The notes: generated from the sequence alone by a model not told the origin. A stretch of 18,366 nucleotides of DNA from JBLNBU01 sp050260215 (GCA_050260215.1 JBLNBU010000021.1:1-18366), one strand, 5' to 3'. Shown: positions 5,087 through 14,488, numbered from the stretch's first letter. Numbers and translations are program-made.

Positions 5087-7027
5087 ATGGACTCGCCCCT
5101 CGTCATCCGCCAGGATTTTGCCGCCAGGGAATGGATGGTGCCCAACGGACTGGGCGGCTATGGCTCGGGCACCCTGGCCGGCGGCGCGCCCAGGCGCCAT
5201 GACGGGTTGCTGGTGGCGACGCTGGACGACCCGTGGGGCCGCACGGTGATGCTGGACCGCCTGGACGAGATCCTGGTGACCAACGGCCAGTCGTTCTCGC
5301 TCTATGACGCGCTGGTCGAATTCCGCCTGGAACACGGCCTGCCGGTGTGGCGGTTCGAGCACGCCGGCGTGGTGGTCGAGCGCCGGGTGGTGATGCCGCA
5401 CCGCCAGAACACCACCTTCGTCACCTGGAGGCTGCTGTCGGGCGGGCCGGCGGCGCTGACCTTGCGGCCGTGGATGCATTTCCGCGGCAACGACGCCTGG
5501 CTGGACCGGCCGCTGGAATCGCCGCGCCGCATGTGGGCCGAGGGCGACCGGCTGTCGGCGACCCAGGGCGACTATCCGCCGATCCGCCTGCAGTTGCAGG
5601 CCGAGGGTGCCGGAATCCGCCTGGAAGAGCGCGAGATCGAGGTGTTCTACGCCGTCGAGGCCGAGCGCGACTATCCCTCGACCGGCCCGCTGTGGAGCTT
5701 CGGGGTGATGACGGCGCCGCTGGGCGCGACGGGCGTCACCTTGCTTGCCACCGCCGAACCCTGGGACACCGCGCTGGCCATGACCGCCGACGAAGCCTTC
5801 GCCGCCGAGCGCGGCAGGCGTCAACGCCTGGTCGCCCGTGCCCATGCCGGCGTACAGGACGGCGCCGGGCCGTTGCTGGTGGCGGCGGCCGACGCCTTCC
5901 TGTTCATCCCCCGCGGCCGTCCGGGGCTGAAGGCCAAGGCCCATGCCGACGGCGACGAGGTGATGTCGGTGATCGCCGGCTATCCCTGGTTCAACGACTG
6001 GGGCCGCGACACCATGATCAGCCTGGAAGGCCTGTGCCTCGTCACCGGCCGGGCGGACGCGGCGCGCTCGATCCTGCGCACCTTCGGCAAGTACGTCAAA
6101 GACGGGCTGATTCCCGACAACGTCCCCGACGGCCGCACCGAGGGCGTCTACCACGCCGCCGACGCCACGCTTTGGTTCTTCCACGCCTTCGACCGCTATC
6201 TCGACGCCACCGGTGATGCCGAGACGGCTCATTTGCTGCTGCCCAAGCTGATGGACGTCATCGAGCACCACCGCCGCGGCACCCGCTTCAACATCCACGT
6301 CGACCCCGCCGACGGCCTGCTGGCCGAAGGAATCGAGGGCTTCATGCTGACCTGGATGGACTCGGCCACGCCCCGTCGCGGCAAGCCGGTCGAGATCAAC
6401 GCGTTGTGGTACAACGCGCTCAAAGTCATGGAACGCCGCCTGGCCGAAGTCGGCAACATGGCCGAATCAAGCCGCTGCGGCGCCGAGGCGGCCCGTGCGC
6501 GCGAGTCGTTCAACCGCCGCTTCTGGAACCCGGCCACCGGCTTCCTGTTCGACCTGGTCGACGGCGAAGACGGCGACGATCCGGCCTGCCGCTGCAACCA
6601 GATCTTTGCCGTCAGCCTGCCCAACCCGGTGCTGGACCAGGCCCGCTGGGCGGCGGTGGTGGGCGCGGTCCACGACAAGCTGCTCACCCCCTTCGGCCTG
6701 CGGTCGCTGGACCAGGGGGCGGCGGACTACCGGCCGCAATACGCGGGCGACCTGGGCTCGCGCGATTTCGCCTATCACCGCGGCACCGTCTGGCCGTGGC
6801 TGATCGGTCCCTTCGTCGACGCCTGGCTGAAGGTCCACCCCGGCGACAGGGCGGGGGCCAGGGCTTTCCTCGACGGGCTGGCCGGCCACCTGTCCGACTA
6901 CATGGTCGGCACCATTGCCGAGGTCTTCGACGGCGACGCCCCCCACACCCCGCGCGGCTGTACCGCCCAGGCCTGGAGCGTCGCCGAACTGCTGCGGGCG
7001 TGGGCGGTGACGGCCGGGACTCATTGA
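5087..7027 (+). CDS. Amylo-alpha-1,6-glucosidase / archaeal-type glycogen debranching enzyme (GH133 family)
   Basis: A 646-residue cytosolic protein with a beta-sandwich N-terminal domain (GDE_N-like, about residues 1-230, starting with the signature EWMVPNGLGGYGSGTLAGG at 15-33) and an (alpha/alpha)6-barrel C-terminal domain (about 265-640). Barrel motifs are GYPWFNDWGRDTMISLEGL (298-316), IPDNVPDGR, TWMDS (422-426, D425), PVEINALWYNAL, HRGTVWPWLIGPF (from H564) and EVFDGDAPHTPRGCTAQAWS (from E612). All are typical of bacterial and archaeal glycogen debranching enzymes that remove alpha-1,6-linked glucose branch stubs. I did not assign individual catalytic residues. Neighbours are not glycogen genes, so the metabolic link is from family knowledge only. 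The ATG at 5087 has only a weak upstream GGAC; no better start fits the conserved N-terminus. It is probably monocistronic, with the next gene separated by an operator-like region. Confidence 0.92.
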   Translation: MDSPLVIRQDFAAREWMVPNGLGGYGSGTLAGGAPRRHDGLLVATLDDPWGRTVMLDRLDEILVTNGQSFSLYDALVEFRLEHGLPVWRFEHAGVVVERRVVMPHRQNTTFVTWRLLSGGPAALTLRPWMHFRGNDAWLDRPLESPRRMWAEGDRLSATQGDYPPIRLQLQAEGAGIRLEEREIEVFYAVEAERDYPSTGPLWSFGVMTAPLGATGVTLLATAEPWDTALAMTADEAFAAERGRRQRLVARAHAGVQDGAGPLLVAAADAFLFIPRGRPGLKAKAHADGDEVMSVIAGYPWFNDWGRDTMISLEGLCLVTGRADAARSILRTFGKYVKDGLIPDNVPDGRTEGVYHAADATLWFFHAFDRYLDATGDAETAHLLLPKLMDVIEHHRRGTRFNIHVDPADGLLAEGIEGFMLTWMDSATPRRGKPVEINALWYNALKVMERRLAEVGNMAESSRCGAEAARARESFNRRFWNPATGFLFDLVDGEDGDDPACRCNQIFAVSLPNPVLDQARWAAVVGAVHDKLLTPFGLRSLDQGAADYRPQYAGDLGSRDFAYHRGTVWPWLIGPFVDAWLKVHPGDRAGARAFLDGLAGHLSDYMVGTIAEVFDGDAPHTPRGCTAQAWSVAELLRAWAVTAGTH

Positions 7028-7030
7028 AGC

Positions 7031-7053
7031 GGTAACGGTTACCCTCTGTTACC
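7031..7053. promoter_or_regulatory. GTTACC direct/inverted repeat, candidate operator of the efflux operon
   Basis: GGTAAC (7031-7036), one base, GTTACC (7038-7043), four bases, GTTACC (7048-7053). The two GTTACC copies start exactly 10 bp apart (one helical turn), and the first pair forms a perfect palindrome. On the minus strand the tandem pair reads GTAAC-N5-GTAAC, close to the GTAAA-N5-GTAAA box of CpxR, an OmpR-family response regulator. It sits immediately after the debranching-enzyme stop and about 50 bp ahead of the adaptor start, where an efflux-operon regulator would bind. The regulator is not encoded in the window. Confidence 0.55.
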
Positions 7054-7103
7054 AACGCCCGCTTGCCGAAACGGCGGGATTGGCCGATTTGTGCAGGATG
7101 CGA

Positions 7104-8312
7104 ATGGAAAAACGACCCATGAACCGCAGGCGGGCGGTCGTCGCGGCACTGGCGGCGGCGGCGCTGGTGCTGGCTGCCGTCGTGCTGTGGCCGTCGGCGC
7201 ACACCGGAGCGCCCAAGGGCGGCCGCGGCGGCGAGGACCGTCCGGTGCCGGTGGAAACGGCGCTGGTGGTGCTCAAGGACATGCCGGTCTACCTGGACGC
7301 CATCGGCACGGTCCAGGCCTACAACACCGTCACCGTGCGCCCGCGCGTCGACGGCGAGCTGATCGAGGTCGCCTTCCGCGAGGGCCAGGACGTCAAGGCC
7401 GGCGACGTGCTGGCGCGCATCGACGCGCGCACCTACCAGGCCCAGTACCAGCAGGCGCAGGCGACGCGGGACAAGGACGCTGCCCAGCTGGAAGCGGCGC
7501 GCCGCGACCTCGAGCGTTATGTGGGGCTGGGCAACCGCGTCACCGGCCAGAGCGTCGACACCCAGCGCGCCCTGGTCAAGCAGCTGGAGGCCACCGTGCG
7601 CGCCGATCAGGCCGCGGTCGACAACGCGCGGACCATGCTGGACTACACCACCATCACCGCTCCCATCGACGGCCGCACCGGCATGCGCCTGGTCGACAAG
7701 GGCAACCTGGTGCGCGCCTCGGACACCGGCGGGCTGGTGGTGCTGACCCAGGTGCAGCCGATCTCGGTAGTGTTCACCCTGCCGCAGCAGGACCTGGCCG
7801 CCATCTTGCGCGAGACGGCCGCGCAAGGCGCCCTGGCGGTGCTGGTGGTCGGGCCCGACCGCAAGGCGGTCATCGACACCGGCCGCATCGAGCTGATCGA
7901 CAACCAGATCGACACCGCCACCGGCACCATCCGCCTCAAGGCGGTGATGCCCAACCCCGAGCGCCGGCTGTGGCCGGGCGCCTTCGTCAACCTGCGCCTG
8001 CTGCTTGCCGTGCGCAGGGACGGGCTGGTGGTGCCGGCGGCGGCGGTCCAGCGCGGCCCCAACGGCACCTATGTCTTCGTCGCCAAGGCCGACGACACCG
8101 TCGAGATGCGTCCCGTCACCGTGGCGGTCACCGAGAACGACGAGGCGCTGCTGGCCTCGGGCGTCGAGGCGGGCGAAACCGTGGTCACCGAAGGCGTGGC
8201 CAAGCTCAAGGAAGGCAGCCGCGTCGCCCCGGCCGGCAAGGCACCCGCCGCGGGCGGCGGCGGGCCCGAGAAGGGCCGAGGAAAGGGCCGCGGCGAAGGC
8301 AAGCCGCGATGA
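7104..8312 (+). CDS. mdtA: RND efflux periplasmic adaptor (membrane fusion protein), MdtA-like
   Basis: A 402-residue adaptor that bridges the inner-membrane RND pumps and the outer-membrane channel. A positively charged start (MEKRPMNRRR) is followed by one membrane anchor or uncleaved signal (about residues 11-30) with no lipobox cysteine. Then come the split biotinyl-lipoyl domain (VRPRVDGELIEVAFREGQDV from residue 78, second half TITAPIDGRTGMRLVDKGNL), an alpha-helical hairpin between them rich in Gln/Ala/Asp, the beta-barrel domain and a membrane-proximal domain (PGAFVNLRL, VVPAAAVQRGPNGTYVFV). The C-terminal tail (from about residue 380) is low-complexity Gly/Lys/Arg. I chose the ATG at 7104 because AGGA at 7095-7098 stands 5 nt upstream; ATG 7119 and TTG 7080 are alternatives. 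Its TGA overlaps the next ATG (ATGA). First gene of a four-gene pump operon. Confidence 0.9.
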   Translation: MEKRPMNRRRAVVAALAAAALVLAAVVLWPSAHTGAPKGGRGGEDRPVPVETALVVLKDMPVYLDAIGTVQAYNTVTVRPRVDGELIEVAFREGQDVKAGDVLARIDARTYQAQYQQAQATRDKDAAQLEAARRDLERYVGLGNRVTGQSVDTQRALVKQLEATVRADQAAVDNARTMLDYTTITAPIDGRTGMRLVDKGNLVRASDTGGLVVLTQVQPISVVFTLPQQDLAAILRETAAQGALAVLVVGPDRKAVIDTGRIELIDNQIDTATGTIRLKAVMPNPERRLWPGAFVNLRLLLAVRRDGLVVPAAAVQRGPNGTYVFVAKADDTVEMRPVTVAVTENDEALLASGVEAGETVVTEGVAKLKEGSRVAPAGKAPAAGGGGPEKGRGKGRGEGKPR

Positions 8313-11300
8313 ACGTCTCGGCGCCGTTCGTCCGCCGACCGGTCGCCACCTGGCTGTTGGCCCTGGCCGTGGTGCTGTCCGGGCTTCTGGGCTATCGCAT
8401 GCTGCCGGTCTCGGCGCTGCCGCAGGTGGATTTCCCCACCATCCAGGTCACCACCCGGCTGCCCGGGGCCAGCGCCGATACCATGGCCTCGCTGGTGACC
8501 ACGCCGCTGGAACGCCAGTTCGGGCTGATCCCGGGCCTGAACACCATGATGTCGACCAGCTCTGCCGGCACCAGCGCGGTGACGCTGCAATTCGAGCTGT
8601 CCAAGAACATCGACGTCGCCGCCGAGGACGTCCAGGCGGCCATCAACGCCGCCCGTGGCGTGCTGCCGGTCAACCTGCCCTATCCGCCCACCTACTCCAA
8701 GGTCAACCCGGCCGACCCGCCGATCCTGACCCTGGCGCTGACGTCCGACAGCTTGCCGATCACCCGGGTCAACGACGTCGCCGACACCTTGTTGGCGCAG
8801 AAGCTGTCGCAGATCGCCGGCGTCGGCCGCGTGGTGGTCGAGGGCGGCCAGCGGCCGGCGTTCCGCATCCAGATCGACCCGGCGCGGCTGGCGGCCTACG
8901 GCCTGTCCTTCGAGGACGTGCGTACCGCACTGTCCAAGGCCAATGTGGACATGCCCAAGGGCAGCCTGGATGGGCCGACCCAGGCATTGACGGTGGGCGC
9001 CAACGACCAGATCACCGACCCGCACGCCTATGAAGGCCTGGTGCTCGCCTGGAAGAACAACGCCCCCGTCCGGGTGCGCGATCTCGGCCAGGTGGTCGAG
9101 GGCGTCGAGGATGCGCGCGTCGCCGGCTGGTTCGACGGCAAGCCGGCGGTGATCGTCAACGTCCAGCGCCAGCCCGGCGCCAACATTGTCGAGACCGTCG
9201 ACCGGGTCCAGGCCAAGTTGCCCGACCTGCGCCGCGCCATCCCCGCCGGGGTGCGCCTTTCGGTGATGGCCGACCGCACCGAGACCATCCGCGCCTCGGT
9301 GGCCGACGTGCAGTTCACCCTGATCCTGACCGTGGCGCTGGTGATCGTGGTCATCCACCTGTTCCTGCGCAGCCCGCGCGCCACCGTCATCCCCGCCGTC
9401 GCCCTGCCGCTGTCGCTGGTGGGCACCTTCGGCATCATGGCGCTCTCAGGGTTCGCGCTCGACAACCTGTCGCTGATGGCGCTGACCATCTCGGCCGGTT
9501 TCGTCGTCGACGACGCCATCGTCATGATCGAGAACATCGTCCGCCGCATCGAGGCCGGCGACAGGCCGTTGCAGGCGGCGCTCGAAGGCTCGCGCGAGAT
9601 CGGCTTCACCATCGTGTCGCTGACGGTGTCGCTGGTGGCGGTGTTCATCCCGCTGTTGTTCATGACCGGCATCGTCGGTCGGCTGTTTCGCGAGTTCGCG
9701 CTGACGCTGACGGTGGCGGTGGTGGTCTCGGCGGTGGTGTCGCTGACCCTGACGCCGATGATGTGCGGCCACATCCTGTCGGGATCGGCGCAGGAGGGCA
9801 AGTCGGGCCGGCTGTTCGTGTGGCTGCGCCGCCACTACGAGCGCACGCTGTTGTGGGTGATGGAGCGCCAGCGCCAGACCCTGGCGGTGGCGGTGGGCAC
9901 GCTGGCGGCCACCGTGCTGCTCTACGTAATGGTGCCCAAGGGCTTCCTGCCCACCCAGGACACCGGCATGCTGCAGGCCACCGTCGACGCCCGGCCCGAG
10001 ATCTCGTTCAAGGCCATGGCCGCCCTGCAGAACCGGGTGGCCGAGGCGGTGCGCACCGACCCGGACGTCGCCGCGGTGGCGGCCTTCACCGGGCCGGGCA
10101 CCATCAATCCCACCGCCAACACCGGATCGCTCACCATCGCGCTGAAGCCGCGCAAGGCGCGCAAGGCCACCGCAGAGGAGATCGCCGCCCGCCTGACCGC
10201 CCGGCTGGCCGACATCGCGGGCGCGGCGGTGCACGTGAAGGCGGCCCAGGACATCCAGATCAGCACGCGGGCCAGCCGCACCCAGTTCCAGTACACGGCT
10301 ACCGACATCGACCCGGCCGAGCTGGCCTTCTGGGTGCCGCAGCTGGTCGAGCGGCTGAAGGGGCTGCCGCAGCTGGCCGACGTCGCCTCGGACCAGCAGG
10401 ACGGCGGCCTGGTCGCCCAGATCGCCATCGACCGCGACCAGGCGGCCAGGATGGGCGTGCTGCCGCAGGCCATCGACGACACGCTTTATGACGCCTTCGG
10501 CCAGCGCCAGGTGTCGACCATCTATTCCCAGGTCAACCAGTACAGGGTGATCCTGGAAGCCGATCCCTCCTGGCAGCTGGGGCCCGAGGCGCTGGCCTCC
10601 ATCTGGGTCAAGTCGTCCACCGGCGCCCTGGTGCCGCTGAAAGCCTTTGCCTCGGTGACGCGGGGCACGGCGCCGCTGATGATCACCCGCCAGGGCCAGT
10701 TCCCGGCGGTCACCGTCAGCTTCAACCTGGCCCCCGGCGCGTCGCTGGGCCGGGCCATGGCCGCCATCGACGCCGCCGGGGGCGAGCTTGGCCTGCCCGA
10801 CACCATCGCCGCCGAATACACGGGCGACGCCGCCGAGTTCCGCACCTCGGCCGCCGGCGAGCCGTGGCTGATCCTGGCCGCGGTGGTGGTGATCTACATC
10901 GTGCTGGGCGTCTTGTACGAAAGCACCATCCACCCGGTCACCATCTTGTCGACGCTGCCCTCGGCCGGTGTCGGCGCCCTGGTGGCCCTGGTGGTCACCG
11001 GCCACGACCTGTCACTGGTCGGGCTGATCGGCATCATCCTGCTGATGGGCATCGTCAAGAAGAACGCCATCATGATGATCGACTTCGCCCTGGTCGCCGA
11101 GCGCGAGCAGGGGCTTTCGCCCGAAAAGGCCATCATCCAGGCCAGTCTGCTCAGATTTCGCCCCATCATGATGACCACCATGGCCGCCCTGCTGGGCGCG
11201 CTGCCGCTGGCCTTCGACACCGGCACCGGGGCCGAGTTGCGTCGGCCGCTGGGCATCAGCATCGTCGGCGGCCTGCTGGTCAGCCAGTTGCTGACCTTGT

Positions 11301-11383
11301 ACACCACCCCGGTGGTGTACCTGGCGCTCGACCGACTGAAGCGCCGCCTTGATGCCCGGCTGCATCCGGCGGCGGCGGAGTAG
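8309..11383 (+). CDS. mdtB: RND multidrug efflux pump subunit, MdtB-like
   Basis: A 1024-residue proton-driven inner-membrane transporter of the HAE1/AcrB superfamily. The opening FVRRPVATWLLALAVVLSG and GYRMLPVSALPQVDFPTIQV resemble E. coli MdtB. It has twelve membrane helices in two halves, with two large periplasmic loops. The proton-relay residues are present: D401-D402 in TM4 (GFVVDDAIVMIENI) and K918 in TM10 (GIVKKNAIMMIDFAL). The ATG overlaps the adaptor stop by four bases, indicating translational coupling; the long open frame that extends upstream through the adaptor gene is not coding. MdtB and MdtC homologues act together as a heterotrimer, so the next gene is its expected partner. 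Substrates of this family include bile salts, novobiocin and other amphiphiles; the substrate here is not readable from sequence. The length is full and I see no frameshift. Confidence 0.94.
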   Translation: MNVSAPFVRRPVATWLLALAVVLSGLLGYRMLPVSALPQVDFPTIQVTTRLPGASADTMASLVTTPLERQFGLIPGLNTMMSTSSAGTSAVTLQFELSKNIDVAAEDVQAAINAARGVLPVNLPYPPTYSKVNPADPPILTLALTSDSLPITRVNDVADTLLAQKLSQIAGVGRVVVEGGQRPAFRIQIDPARLAAYGLSFEDVRTALSKANVDMPKGSLDGPTQALTVGANDQITDPHAYEGLVLAWKNNAPVRVRDLGQVVEGVEDARVAGWFDGKPAVIVNVQRQPGANIVETVDRVQAKLPDLRRAIPAGVRLSVMADRTETIRASVADVQFTLILTVALVIVVIHLFLRSPRATVIPAVALPLSLVGTFGIMALSGFALDNLSLMALTISAGFVVDDAIVMIENIVRRIEAGDRPLQAALEGSREIGFTIVSLTVSLVAVFIPLLFMTGIVGRLFREFALTLTVAVVVSAVVSLTLTPMMCGHILSGSAQEGKSGRLFVWLRRHYERTLLWVMERQRQTLAVAVGTLAATVLLYVMVPKGFLPTQDTGMLQATVDARPEISFKAMAALQNRVAEAVRTDPDVAAVAAFTGPGTINPTANTGSLTIALKPRKARKATAEEIAARLTARLADIAGAAVHVKAAQDIQISTRASRTQFQYTATDIDPAELAFWVPQLVERLKGLPQLADVASDQQDGGLVAQIAIDRDQAARMGVLPQAIDDTLYDAFGQRQVSTIYSQVNQYRVILEADPSWQLGPEALASIWVKSSTGALVPLKAFASVTRGTAPLMITRQGQFPAVTVSFNLAPGASLGRAMAAIDAAGGELGLPDTIAAEYTGDAAEFRTSAAGEPWLILAAVVVIYIVLGVLYESTIHPVTILSTLPSAGVGALVALVVTGHDLSLVGLIGIILLMGIVKKNAIMMIDFALVAEREQGLSPEKAIIQASLLRFRPIMMTTMAALLGALPLAFDTGTGAELRRPLGISIVGGLLVSQLLTLYTTPVVYLALDRLKRRLDARLHPAAAE

Positions 11384-11392
11384 GGGCGCGCC

Positions 11393-14300
11393 ATGGGTTT
11401 TTCGGCGATCTTCATCCACCGCCCGGTCGCCACCGCCCTGCTGGCGCTGGGGCTGTTCCTGGCCGGGATGGTGGCGCTGGCCCTGCTGCCGGTGGCGCCC
11501 TTGCCCAAGATGGACTTCCCCACCGTGTCGGTGTCGGCGCGCCTGCCCGGCGCCGATCCCGAGACCATGGCCGCCACCGTCGCCGCCCCGCTGGAACGCC
11601 GCCTGGGCGAGATCCCGGGCGTGACCGAGCTGACGTCGTCCAGTTCGCAAGGCTCGACCTCGGTGATCGTGCAGTTCGATCTGGACCGCGACATCAGCGG
11701 CGCCGCCCATGACGTGCAGGCCGCCATCAACGCCGCCCAGGCCGACCTGGCGGTCGACCTGCCGCAACCGCCCACCTACCACAAGATCAACCCGGCCGAG
11801 AGCCCGGTGATGATCCTGGCGGTGACCTCGGACACCCTGCCGTCGGGCCGGCTCTACGACGTGTGCGACACCATCCTGGCCAGCCGCATCTCGCAGATCG
11901 ACGGGGTCGGCCAGGTGTTCGTCAGCGGCGCCGAGAAGCCCGCGGTGCGCGTGCGCGTCAATCCGGGCCAGCTGGCCGCCATGGGGCTGGGCCTGGAAGA
12001 CGTGCGCACCGCCCTTGCCCAGGCCAACGTCAACCAGCCCAAGGGCTTCTTCGACGGTCCCAGCGAGTCGCTTTCCATTGCCGCCAACGACCAGCTGGTC
12101 GCCGCCTCGGGCTACGCGCCCTTGATCCTGCGCACGGCCAACGGGGCGGTGGTGCGCCTGTCGGCGGTGGCACAGGTGGCCGACGGCACCGAGAACTCGC
12201 GCCTGGCCGGCTGGTTCAACAAGGACCGCGCCGTGCTGGTGATCATCTCCAAGCAGCCGGGCGCCAACGTCATCGAGACCACCGACCGCATCCGCACCGT
12301 GCTGCCCCAGCTGGAACGCTGGATGCCGGCCGGGGCCAAGGTGTCGGTGCTGTCGGACCGCACCGGCAACATCCGCGGCAACCTGGCCGACGTCGAGCGC
12401 ACCTTGATCGTCACCATCGTGCTGGTGACGCTGGTGGTCTACCTGTCGCTGGGGCGCACCACGCCGACGGTGGCGGCCAGCATCACCGTGCCGCTGTCGC
12501 TGGCGGCCACCTTCGGGGCCATGTGGCTGCTGGACTACAGTCTGGACAACATCTCGCTGATGGCGCTGACCATCTCGGTGGGTTTCGTCGTCGACGACGC
12601 CATCGTCATGATCGAGAATATCGCGCGCCACATCGAGCGCGGCCAGCCGCCGCTTCAGGCCGCCGTCGAAGGTGCGCGCGAGATCGGCTTCACCGTGGTC
12701 TCCATCAGCCTGTCGCTGGTGGCCGTGTTCATCCCGCTGCTGTTCATGGGCGGCATCATCGGGCGGATGTTCCGCGAGTTCGCCGTCACCCTGACCGTGG
12801 CGGTGGCGACCTCGGCGGTGGTGTCGCTGACAGTGACGCCGGCGCTCTACGGCCACCTGATGAGCCGGGCCCGCCACCGCAGCCCCGGCCTGGTCGCCCG
12901 CTGGGGCGAGGCCGCCATGTCCTGGGGGCAGCGCCACTACGAGAACGGCATGGGCTGGGTCATGCGCCACCAGTGGTCCATGCTGGTGCTGACGCTGGCC
13001 ACCATCGGGGTGACGGTGTGGCTGTACGGCCAGGTGCCCAAGGGGTTCTTCCCGCCCCAGGACACCGGCCTGATCCTGGCCTCGACCGAGGCACGCACCG
13101 ACGTGTCGTTCGCGGTGATGAGCCGACTTCAGCAGCAGGTGGCGGAGATCGTGCTCCAGGATCCGGCGGTTTCGGGGTTGGGGTCGTTCGTGGGCGCCGG
13201 CGGCGGCCTGTCGGCGGGGCACCAGGGCCGCATGTTCATCAACCTGAAGCCCATCGACGAGCGCGATCCGGTCGACACCGTCATCAACCGCCTGCGCCCC
13301 AAGCTGGGCCGGCTCGAAGGCTTGCGGGTGTTCATGATGGCGGGCTCGGACATCCGCGTCGGCGGCCGCATGGGCAAGGCCCAGTTCCAGTTCGTGCTGT
13401 GGAGCGAGTCGCTCGACGACCTGCGTGCCTGGACGCCGCGGCTGATCGAACAGCTGCGCGCCACGCCGGGGCTGATGGACGTGTCCTCGGACCAGGACAA
13501 CGCCACGCCCCAGGTCTCGGTGGTGGTCGACCGCGACACCGCCGCAAGGCTGGGCATCAGCATGCAGGACGTCGACCAGGTGCTGCAGGACGCGTTCGCC
13601 CAGCGCCAGGTCTCGACCATCTATACCCAGCGCAACCAGTACCACGTGGTGCTCGAGGTCGACCCCGCCTGGTCGCGCGACGCCGAGGCGCTGCACGGCC
13701 TTTACGTGCGCACCCGCGACGGCAAGTCGGTGCCGCTCGACACCGTGGCCCGCTTCGAGCCGACCACCGCGCCGGTTTCGGTCAACCACCAGGGCCAGTT
13801 TCCCGCCACCACCATCACCTTCAACCTGGGGCCCGGGCTGGCGCTGGGCGATGCGGCGGCGCGCGTGCGCGACGCGGCGCGCGCCATCGCGCTGCCGGCC
13901 AACCTGCACACCGAATTCGCCGGCAACGCCAAGGTGTTCGCCGACACCCTGCGCGACCAGCCGATCCTGATCGGGGCGGCGCTGCTGGCCATCTACATCG
14001 TGCTGGGCATCTTGTACGAAAGCACTCTGCACCCGCTGACCATCCTGTCGACCCTGCCCTCGGCCGGCCTGGGCGCCTTGTTGGCGCTGCTGGCCACCGG
14101 GACCGAGCTGACCTTGATCAGCGTCATCGGGGTGATCTTGCTGATGGGCATCGTCAAGAAGAACGGCATCATGCTGGTGGACTTCGCCATCGTCGCCGAG
14201 CGCCGCGGCCTGCCGCCGGCCGAGGCCATCATGGAGGCCTGCCGCGCCCGCTTCCGCCCCATCACCATGACCACGCTGGCGGCGCTGCTGGGCACCTTGC

Positions 14301-14488
14301 CGCTGGCGCTGGCCAGCGGGGCCGGCGGCGCGCTGCGCCGGCCGCTGGGCATCGCCATCGTCGGCGGCCTGCTGGTGTCGCAGGCGCTGACCCTTTATAC
14401 CACTCCCGTCGTCTACCTGGCCCTGGCGCGGCTGTCCGCCCGCATCCGCCGGTGGAGGGCCGCACATCTGCCGGAGGCTGCCGAGTGA
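11393..14488 (+). CDS. mdtC: RND multidrug efflux pump subunit, MdtC-like
   Basis: A 1031-residue RND transporter, partner of the preceding MdtB-like subunit. IHRPVATALLALGLFLAGMV, LPVAPLPKMDFPTVSVSARL and the ITSSSSQGST-type segment (LTSSSSQGSTSVIVQFDLDR) follow E. coli MdtC rather than MdtB. The TM4 aspartates D401-D402 (GFVVDDAIVMIENI) and the TM10 lysine K923 (GIVKKNGIMLVDFAI) are intact, so it should be proton-competent. It begins 9 nt after the mdtB stop without a clear Shine-Dalgarno, so reinitiation is likely. Stretches of DNA around TM4 and TM11 are nearly identical to mdtB, including rare codons, which fits an old tandem duplication with local homogenisation. Its TGA overlaps the GTG of the outer-membrane factor gene. 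Confidence 0.94.
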   Translation: MGFSAIFIHRPVATALLALGLFLAGMVALALLPVAPLPKMDFPTVSVSARLPGADPETMAATVAAPLERRLGEIPGVTELTSSSSQGSTSVIVQFDLDRDISGAAHDVQAAINAAQADLAVDLPQPPTYHKINPAESPVMILAVTSDTLPSGRLYDVCDTILASRISQIDGVGQVFVSGAEKPAVRVRVNPGQLAAMGLGLEDVRTALAQANVNQPKGFFDGPSESLSIAANDQLVAASGYAPLILRTANGAVVRLSAVAQVADGTENSRLAGWFNKDRAVLVIISKQPGANVIETTDRIRTVLPQLERWMPAGAKVSVLSDRTGNIRGNLADVERTLIVTIVLVTLVVYLSLGRTTPTVAASITVPLSLAATFGAMWLLDYSLDNISLMALTISVGFVVDDAIVMIENIARHIERGQPPLQAAVEGAREIGFTVVSISLSLVAVFIPLLFMGGIIGRMFREFAVTLTVAVATSAVVSLTVTPALYGHLMSRARHRSPGLVARWGEAAMSWGQRHYENGMGWVMRHQWSMLVLTLATIGVTVWLYGQVPKGFFPPQDTGLILASTEARTDVSFAVMSRLQQQVAEIVLQDPAVSGLGSFVGAGGGLSAGHQGRMFINLKPIDERDPVDTVINRLRPKLGRLEGLRVFMMAGSDIRVGGRMGKAQFQFVLWSESLDDLRAWTPRLIEQLRATPGLMDVSSDQDNATPQVSVVVDRDTAARLGISMQDVDQVLQDAFAQRQVSTIYTQRNQYHVVLEVDPAWSRDAEALHGLYVRTRDGKSVPLDTVARFEPTTAPVSVNHQGQFPATTITFNLGPGLALGDAAARVRDAARAIALPANLHTEFAGNAKVFADTLRDQPILIGAALLAIYIVLGILYESTLHPLTILSTLPSAGLGALLALLATGTELTLISVIGVILLMGIVKKNGIMLVDFAIVAERRGLPPAEAIMEACRARFRPITMTTLAALLGTLPLALASGAGGALRRPLGIAIVGGLLVSQALTLYTTPVVYLALARLSARIRRWRAAHLPEAAE
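14473..14477 (+). promoter_or_regulatory. Shine-Dalgarno of the outer-membrane factor gene
   Basis: GGAGG lies inside the last codons of mdtC, 7 nt before the GTG at 14485, which overlaps the mdtC TGA as GTGA. It is 16 nt from ATG 14494 and far from ATG 14545, so it favours the GTG start. Confidence 0.6.

Noticed and set aside
4874..6298. Minus-strand frame opposite the debranching-enzyme gene
   Set aside because: It is low-complexity antisense translation; the plus-strand GH133-type protein is complete and motif-rich.
7091..8308. Open frame running through the adaptor gene into mdtB (a 1430-codon frame)
   Set aside because: The part before 8309 is an out-of-frame shadow of the adaptor gene, repetitive in Arg/Gly/Pro. 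The conserved RND N-terminus begins exactly at ATG 8309.
11012..14467. Very long minus-strand frame opposite mdtC (about 1150 codons)
   Set aside because: It is a His/Gln/Asp/Arg-rich translation typical of the antisense of GC-rich codons, has no domain motif, and mdtC on the plus strand is unmistakable.
11863..14484. Open frame through mdtC into the outer-membrane factor gene
   Set aside because: It is a shadow of mdtC in another frame, stop-free because of high GC. Only the part after 14485 has family signatures.
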